Source: Pelolinea sp.
GTDB lineage: Bacteria > Chloroflexota > Anaerolineae > Anaerolineales > Anaerolineaceae
Assembly: GCA_012797975.1 (NCBI GenBank)
Contig: JAAZOD010000020.1
Span: forward strand, 62,001-126,000
Direction: 5' to 3'
Length of the DNA stretch: 64,000 nucleotides
Shown here: positions 60,501 to 64,000 of the stretch, in pieces
Numbering within the stretch: position 1 is the stretch's first letter
Layout of the letters: every line of letters begins with the position of its first letter
Notes under the pieces: generated by a model
Told to the model about the DNA's origin: nothing
Seen by the model: the letters and a program-made list of their open reading frames with translations, nothing else
Databases searched by the model: none
Program-made: the position numbers and the translations under genes

Positions 60501-61453
60501 AAGATCTGAAAGAGCAGGAACAAGCGGATGTGCCTGACAAGATCATCGATCAGCTTGCTCCGAAGATTCGCACGCAGAAGTATGGAAAAGTGGAATATAA
60601 AAATCTACAGAATAATCTTGATGAAACCTATACTGGCGTTCCCATCTACCTGGGTGGTGAGATTTTTGGCGGATTGATCATCGAGCATGGTGCTTTGGAG
60701 ATCCGCCATGAGGACCTTGAACTGCTGAAGTCCTTCGCCGACCAGGTTGGTTTAGCGTATGGAAATGAACTGCTGCGTACGCGGGCAGAGGAAATGGCAG
60801 TGGTGACGGAACGCAACAGGATTGCCAGAGATCTGCATGATGCGATCACGCAAACACTGTTTTCTGCTAATTTAATAGCGGATACGCTTGCAGAAAGCTG
60901 GGATGTCGACCGGAGAAAAGCGGAAGAATTAATTGTCTCCCTCCGTCAATTGAACCAAAGCGCTTTGGCAGAGATGCGCACTTTACTGCTGGAACTGCGT
61001 CCGGCTGCTGTGGTAGAAAGTGACTTGCGCGACCTTCTTGAGCAATTGGCGAACATTCTTCGGGGGCGGGCAGGTTGTATGGTCGACCTGGAAATGAAAG
61101 GGAAATGCAAATTACCAGACGATGTGCAGGTTGGTTTTTATAGAATTGCACAGGAATCTGTAACAAATATCATGAAACATTCCGATGCGCACCATGTGCG
61201 TATACAATTAAAGTGCACTCCATTAAATCTTCGTAAAAGCATGCAACTGTCAAAAACGGTGGTTTTGAAGATCGAAGATGACGGCAAGGGATTTAACGTT
61301 GATCAAATCATAAGCGGTCGTTTTGGTCTGACCAATATGTACCAACGAGCTGCTGCAATCGGCGCTGATTTACAAATAACATCCGCTCGTGAAAAAGGGA
61401 CCTGCATACAACTAGCCTGGCAAGAGAGAAAGGATGATCGGATGAATGGATAA
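57545..61453 (+). CDS. Two-component sensor histidine kinase with two extracytoplasmic beta-propellers
   Basis: A 1302-residue membrane sensor. The N-terminus is an export signal with a possible lipobox (FFSSC, Cys28). About 14 Reg_prop repeats follow, each near GxLWIGTxxGLxRFDP, enough for two seven-bladed propellers (about 60-760). A Y_Y_Y domain ([17 protein letters not shown]) leads to a membrane helix at about 876-896. Inside the cell are a short coiled coil, a GAF domain (about 925-1080), a HisKA_3 domain with the phospho-acceptor His1098 in [15 protein letters not shown], and HATPase_c with the N-box in [16 protein letters not shown] and DDGKGFN. Starts at 57554 or 57557 are also possible. 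It overlaps its regulator gene by 8 nt. Confidence 0.93.
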   Translation: MNFMMKTNRHLLFLTVILVTAAIFFSSCGTLPEMSSAKNPEPSFITTSSPVEEGKEFDFINQPMRFDYLDTFSGLSSNMINEIIQDQFGLVWIATFNGLNKYDGKNFTVYQKDESDKSSLINNAVWVIYEDQDGNLWAGTDGGLDKFNRTTNSFTHYQNDPSDLHSLPNNFVRCILQDSRGNLWVGTSGGGLSKFDPETEQFTTYTHNEENPYSITSNIVRAIYEDSRGYLWIGTWNGLDRFDYETESFFHFNKRSISNQAEYFIESTPNVRGFDIAEDVLITTETQYYPSDVSVENKIIDIEEDIDGDLWLATMGGGIKKLDPLDGSYEIYQNEGNNPSSLSNNTVLEIFRDSQDNYWFGTNDGLNLYNRSNDHFVRFLYDIETRDMLNSLSSGIISSIMEDESGMYWIGTSGGGVNIFSPTMNRFQQVKNDPTRPSSLSSNTIWAFQQDYDGTLWVANDAGVDMQRKDAGYYIHYDPHSDDLRDDDDAVYTILRDSTGVLWIGTEHGLSSFNYIENRFITYSAYTYPSESDLAPLEEIPITDLQEDSEGNIWIGTYGNGLMKLDPTSGSIIDFQYDANNANSISSNIINAIAHDKDGVLWIGTIGGGLNRLDPHTNLFTRFLNDPENTETISDNTVTSLTFDQSGTLWIGTYNGLNSFNPATGLFKVYSIREGLSSDAILGVVVDRDGMVWMSTRNGLSRFNPQNNEFLHFTYQDGLQSSEFLNSSCALGSEGKLYFGGLGGYNVFDPAELQGNTYVPEIVLTSLTQSGEPLALDQGLEEVDEITLRWPDNYFEFEFAALNYIRPQKNEYAYFLENFDKDWNYVETRSYGRYTNLPQGTYKLHLIGSNNDGIWNRDGKTVVIHVIPAWWESQWFRVSAILLVTLVVISFYRMQLMNVERYNRKLAEEVKERTADIERRRRVSDGLREILIRLNSDLPVRESIDFIACQVSELLSARCVIIVQFISEKRVKTLAVFRKGFCEGAEDLKEQEQADVPDKIIDQLAPKIRTQKYGKVEYKNLQNNLDETYTGVPIYLGGEIFGGLIIEHGALEIRHEDLELLKSFADQVGLAYGNELLRTRAEEMAVVTERNRIARDLHDAITQTLFSANLIADTLAESWDVDRRKAEELIVSLRQLNQSALAEMRTLLLELRPAAVVESDLRDLLEQLANILRGRAGCMVDLEMKGKCKLPDDVQVGFYRIAQESVTNIMKHSDAHHVRIQLKCTPLNLRKSMQLSKTVVLKIEDDGKGFNVDQIISGRFGLTNMYQRAAAIGADLQITSAREKGTCIQLAWQERKDDRMNG

Positions 61454-62078
61454 AAAAATAAAAGTAGTGGTGGTGGATGATCATGATGTCGTTCGTCGAG
61501 GATTGTCCTCTTACTTGAATATTACCCAGGATATCGTTATCGTTGGGGAAGCCAGCACCGGTCAGGAAGCAATAGAGATCTGCGAAAAATTACAACCGGA
61601 TGTGGTGCTGATGGACCTGGTAATGCCCGGAAAGGATGGCATTGAAGCTACCAAAGAGATCTTAGCCTCTCAACCCGCAATCAAAATTATTGCACTTACC
61701 AGTTTTAAGGAAGCAGATATGGTGCAGGATGTCATGCGGGTTGGAGCCATGGGATACCTGCTTAAAAACATCAGTGGAAAAGAGCTGGCGGAAGCCATCC
61801 GATCTGTCTATGCTGGCAAACCAGCCCTGGCACCGGAGGTGACCCGCGAATTTGTGATGGGAACACAAAATCCGCGAACCGGTGACGACCTCACCGAGCG
61901 TGAAATGGAAGTGCTTAAACTGCTGGTGGAAGGGCTAAGCAACCCGGAGATCGCTGAACGACTGGTGATCAGCCGCTCGACTGCGCGAGCCCATGTGAGC
62001 AATATTCTGGCAAAACTGGAAGTTTCCAATCGATCAGAAGCTGTAGCACTGGCTTTGCGGAAACGGTTGGTGAAATAA
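61446..62078 (+). CDS. NarL/FixJ-family response regulator
   Basis: A 210-residue regulator: receiver domain with the acidic pocket [10 protein letters not shown], phospho-acceptor Asp57 in [10 protein letters not shown], the switch ALTS and the conserved Lys in YLLKNI. A LuxR-type helix-turn-helix follows ([20 protein letters not shown], then [17 protein letters not shown]). It starts within the kinase gene, so the two form one unit. The binding-protein gene 158 nt downstream is the nearest possible target. Confidence 0.95.
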   Translation: MDKKIKVVVVDDHDVVRRGLSSYLNITQDIVIVGEASTGQEAIEICEKLQPDVVLMDLVMPGKDGIEATKEILASQPAIKIIALTSFKEADMVQDVMRVGAMGYLLKNISGKELAEAIRSVYAGKPALAPEVTREFVMGTQNPRTGDDLTEREMEVLKLLVEGLSNPEIAERLVISRSTARAHVSNILAKLEVSNRSEAVALALRKRLVK

Positions 62079-62105
62079 GATAGTACATTTGTCTAGTTTC
62101 TAAAT

Positions 62106-62142
62106 AGCCCCTGCGGATAATGCCGTTAGGGGCTTTTTTTTA
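62106..62142 (+). terminator. Rho-independent terminator after the response regulator
   Basis: AGCCCCT (62106-62112) pairs with AGGGGCT (62128-62134), extended by a weak inner stem, followed by eight T residues. Confidence 0.88.
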
Positions 62143-62143
62143 T

Positions 62144-62198
62144 ACAGTTTGAGGGTAAAGAACTGTTTGAGGAGGTGAAAAAATCCATTTAAACAGTT
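62144..62198. repeat. Repeated ACAGTTT/AACTGTTT elements upstream of the third binding-protein gene
   Basis: ACAGTTTGAGG (from 62144), AACTGTTTGAGG (from 62161) and AAACAGTTTG (from 62191) share the core CAGTTT or CTGTTT. The last two form an inverted repeat (AACTGTTT and AAACAGTT) 22 nt apart. They could be response-regulator sites or part of an RNA fold; no good -10 and -35 pair is obvious between terminator and gene. Confidence 0.4.
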
Positions 62199-62236
62199 TG
62201 TAATGCCAAAGATTCATTTGATGAGAGGAGAAAATA

Positions 62237-64000
62237 ATGAAGTCGAAATGGTATGTATTACTTACAGCTCTGATGATCGTTTCTACGCTGCTCGTTTCTT
62301 GCGGCCCTGCTGAACCGGCAGCCGAAACGGAGACTGGCACAGAATCCGGAGAAACCACATCAGAAGTGATGGTTACCTCCAAGGACCCCACCACATGGAC
62401 CGAAACTGCTTTTGGTGATATTGACACATTGGATGTAACCCATGCTTATGAATCAGCCGGTGGTGAAGTGATCGAAAATGTGTACGATCGCTTGCTGTGG
62501 TACAAAAAAGATTCCGTAACAGAGTTTGTTCCATGGTTGGCAACCGAAGTGCCATCGTTGGAAAATGGCGGGATCTCTGAAGATGGTTTGACCTATACCT
62601 TCAAGATCCGCTCCGGTGTCAAATTCCATGATGGCAGCGACATGACGGTTGACGATGTCGCCTTTAGCTGGGCACGGAGCATTCTGGCCGGTGGAACCGA
62701 TTCACCACAGTGGATGTGGATGGAACCCCTGTTTGGAGCGGGACTTCTGGATGTGAGCGAGCTGGTGGCAGCATATGATGCGGGAGTTTCCCTGGAGGAC
62801 CCCAAAGCGATCTATGATTACGTGACCAGTGCAGATGCCGTGGTACCCTATGACGACCGGGCAGCCCTGGGCGCCTATTCCCCCGAAACACTCAGCGCGG
62901 TTTGTGAATATGTAAAATCCAGAGTGGTTGCGGACCCCGAAACCAATACCGTCACCTACAAACTTGCCCAACCATGGGCTCCTTTCTTGGCCACGTTCCT
63001 TGGTTATTGGGGTAGTGTGCAGAGCGAGGCATGGGTGAGTGCGAATGGCGGCTGGGATGGCGATTGCTCAAACTGGACCGAACATTATGCATGGTCTTCT
63101 GAAGAGTTGAATCAATATCCCATTGGAACTTCAGCCATGGGTACCGGCCCCTATAAACTTGATCATTGGACACCTGCGGAAGAGGTCGTTTTGAGAGCCA
63201 ATGAAGATTTCTGGCTAACCGAACCTGCTTGGGAAGGAATGCCCACTGGAGCGCCCCAATTGAAGACGGTCATTATCAAACAGGTGACTGAATTCAGCAC
63301 CCGCCTGGCCATGGCTCAGGCAGGAGATGCGGATAACAACCAGATCGGTTCGACCGAGGACTGGCCTATTCTGGATGGTTTTGTTGGCGCAGAAGAGACC
63401 TATGATGAATATATGGCGGGCGAACCGGCCGTTGAAGTGGATTCATCCAAACCCTTCGTGAAGATCTCCGATATCAATGCAGTCAATACGCGAACCGACA
63501 TCGGCTTCTCATTTACGGTCAATACCGAAGGCGGCAACTCATTCATCGGTTCCGGAAAATTGGATGGTGATGGTATTCCGGCAGATTTCTTCTCTGATGT
63601 GCATGTACGGCGTGCTTTTGCCTACTGCTTCGATTATGAGACCTATTTGAACGATGTGCTACAGGGAGACGGACGCAGAGCTCCAACGTTGATGCTGCCG
63701 GGAATGTCTGGATACGATGAGAATGCTCCCCAATATACCTATGATGTGGAAAAATGTCGCGAGGAATTGAAAGCATCCAGCCTGATCTCTGAAGATGGAA
63801 CGCAGCTCTTTGATCTCGGTTTCCGCTTCTCGGCGGTCTACAATGTGGGGAATACCCTGCGGCAGACCATTGCTGAGATCATCCAAGCCGGTATGCAGGA
63901 AGCCGGTCCGCAATTTGTGGTGGAAGTGGTCGGTTTGCCATGGCCGTCATTCCTGCGGGCCATCAATGCCAAGAAGATCCCGATCTTCATCATCGGTTGG
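62237..64000 (+). CDS. ABC transporter substrate-binding lipoprotein, family 5 (third copy, cut by window end)
   Basis: The open frame runs from the ATG at 62237 (after GAGAGGAG) to the window edge, 588 codons without a stop, so about 85-90 residues are expected to be missing by comparison with the 674-residue copy at 50201. The signal peptide starts KSKWYVLL and ends in LLVSC (Cys22). Long blocks are shared with the second copy, such as ATEVPSLENGGISEDG, DGIPADFFSDVHVRRAF, and KKIPIFIIGW. It has an extra segment around LVAAYDAGVSLEDPKAIYDY that the second copy lacks. Transporter genes may follow outside the window. Confidence 0.9.
   Translation, partial: MKSKWYVLLTALMIVSTLLVSCGPAEPAAETETGTESGETTSEVMVTSKDPTTWTETAFGDIDTLDVTHAYESAGGEVIENVYDRLLWYKKDSVTEFVPWLATEVPSLENGGISEDGLTYTFKIRSGVKFHDGSDMTVDDVAFSWARSILAGGTDSPQWMWMEPLFGAGLLDVSELVAAYDAGVSLEDPKAIYDYVTSADAVVPYDDRAALGAYSPETLSAVCEYVKSRVVADPETNTVTYKLAQPWAPFLATFLGYWGSVQSEAWVSANGGWDGDCSNWTEHYAWSSEELNQYPIGTSAMGTGPYKLDHWTPAEEVVLRANEDFWLTEPAWEGMPTGAPQLKTVIIKQVTEFSTRLAMAQAGDADNNQIGSTEDWPILDGFVGAEETYDEYMAGEPAVEVDSSKPFVKISDINAVNTRTDIGFSFTVNTEGGNSFIGSGKLDGDGIPADFFSDVHVRRAFAYCFDYETYLNDVLQGDGRRAPTLMLPGMSGYDENAPQYTYDVEKCREELKASSLISEDGTQLFDLGFRFSAVYNVGNTLRQTIAEIIQAGMQEAGPQFVVEVVGLPWPSFLRAINAKKIPIFIIGW

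Overview
The window is a gene-dense 64 kb bacterial chromosome segment of roughly 50% GC by eye. It has no insertion sequences, prophage, CRISPR array or rRNA. Several traits suggest Chloroflexota, probably Anaerolineae: a stand-alone bacterial Elp3 of the kind studied in Dehalococcoides, lipoproteins with TPTP-rich linkers, many family 5 solute-binding lipoproteins, and a propeller-type histidine kinase paired with a NarL regulator. This placement is an inference from gene content, not from a marker-gene tree.

Layout. 0-9 kb: a membrane-anchored C39-like peptidase; a four-gene sbcD-sbcC-glycosyltransferase-glycosyltransferase operon with ATGA overlaps at every junction; and an opposing histidine phosphatase-HAD pair. 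9-13.3 kb: a minus-strand operon tetR-IIB-IIC-IIA-GH4 for a phospho-beta-glucoside (cellobiose type) PTS, with a consensus promoter and a 14-bp palindromic operator. 13.4-19.2 kb: a P5C-dehydrogenase-type aldehyde dehydrogenase and a two-subunit CoA-transferase, facing a minus-strand group (small protein, YcgN-type Cys-cluster protein, methyltransferase, orphan XdhC). 19.3-24 kb: a TolB-like lipoprotein; an ABC-2 exporter operon carrying its own winged-helix regulator and tandem operator copies; a DUF2807 lipoprotein; a zinc-ribbon protein. 24-26 kb: a DeoR regulator and a convergent BtpA-family gene that share a candidate operator. 26-33 kb: housekeeping genes rarA, rdgB, yceD(DUF177)-rpoD, an alpha/beta hydrolase, elp3 and a methyltransferase.

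33-39 kb: a carbohydrate island with a GPH-family symporter, an esterase and a CehA-type PHP protein on one strand and a large GH38-like protein on the other. 39-46 kb: a small DAK2-reminiscent protein, an M20 peptidase, a FemAB/BioF2-type acetyltransferase, maf, a lipoprotein penicillin-binding protein and rsgA. 46-54.5 kb: a family 5 binding lipoprotein followed by a complete oligopeptide/oligosaccharide ABC operon in the order ATPase-ATPase-binding protein-permease-permease. 54.5-57.5 kb: tRNA-Gln(TTG), glmU, cdd, recO and a NifU C-terminal-domain gene. 57.5-64 kb: a 1302-residue two-propeller histidine kinase, its response regulator, and a third family 5 binding lipoprotein, closely related to the second and cut by the window end.

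Two themes recur. Many genes form overlapping, translationally coupled operons. Several monocistronic genes have a TATAAT-like box only 6-9 nt before the ATG and no Shine-Dalgarno sequence, which points to leaderless mRNAs. The carbohydrate genes (PTS/GH4, the GPH-GH38 island, and the family 5 transporters, which may carry oligosaccharides) suggest a heterotroph living on plant- or cell-wall-derived sugars and peptides. I found no clearly new defence or mobile system. The most original signals are regulatory: the shared deoR/btpA operator, the tandem operator of the ABC-2 operon, and the leaderless starts.
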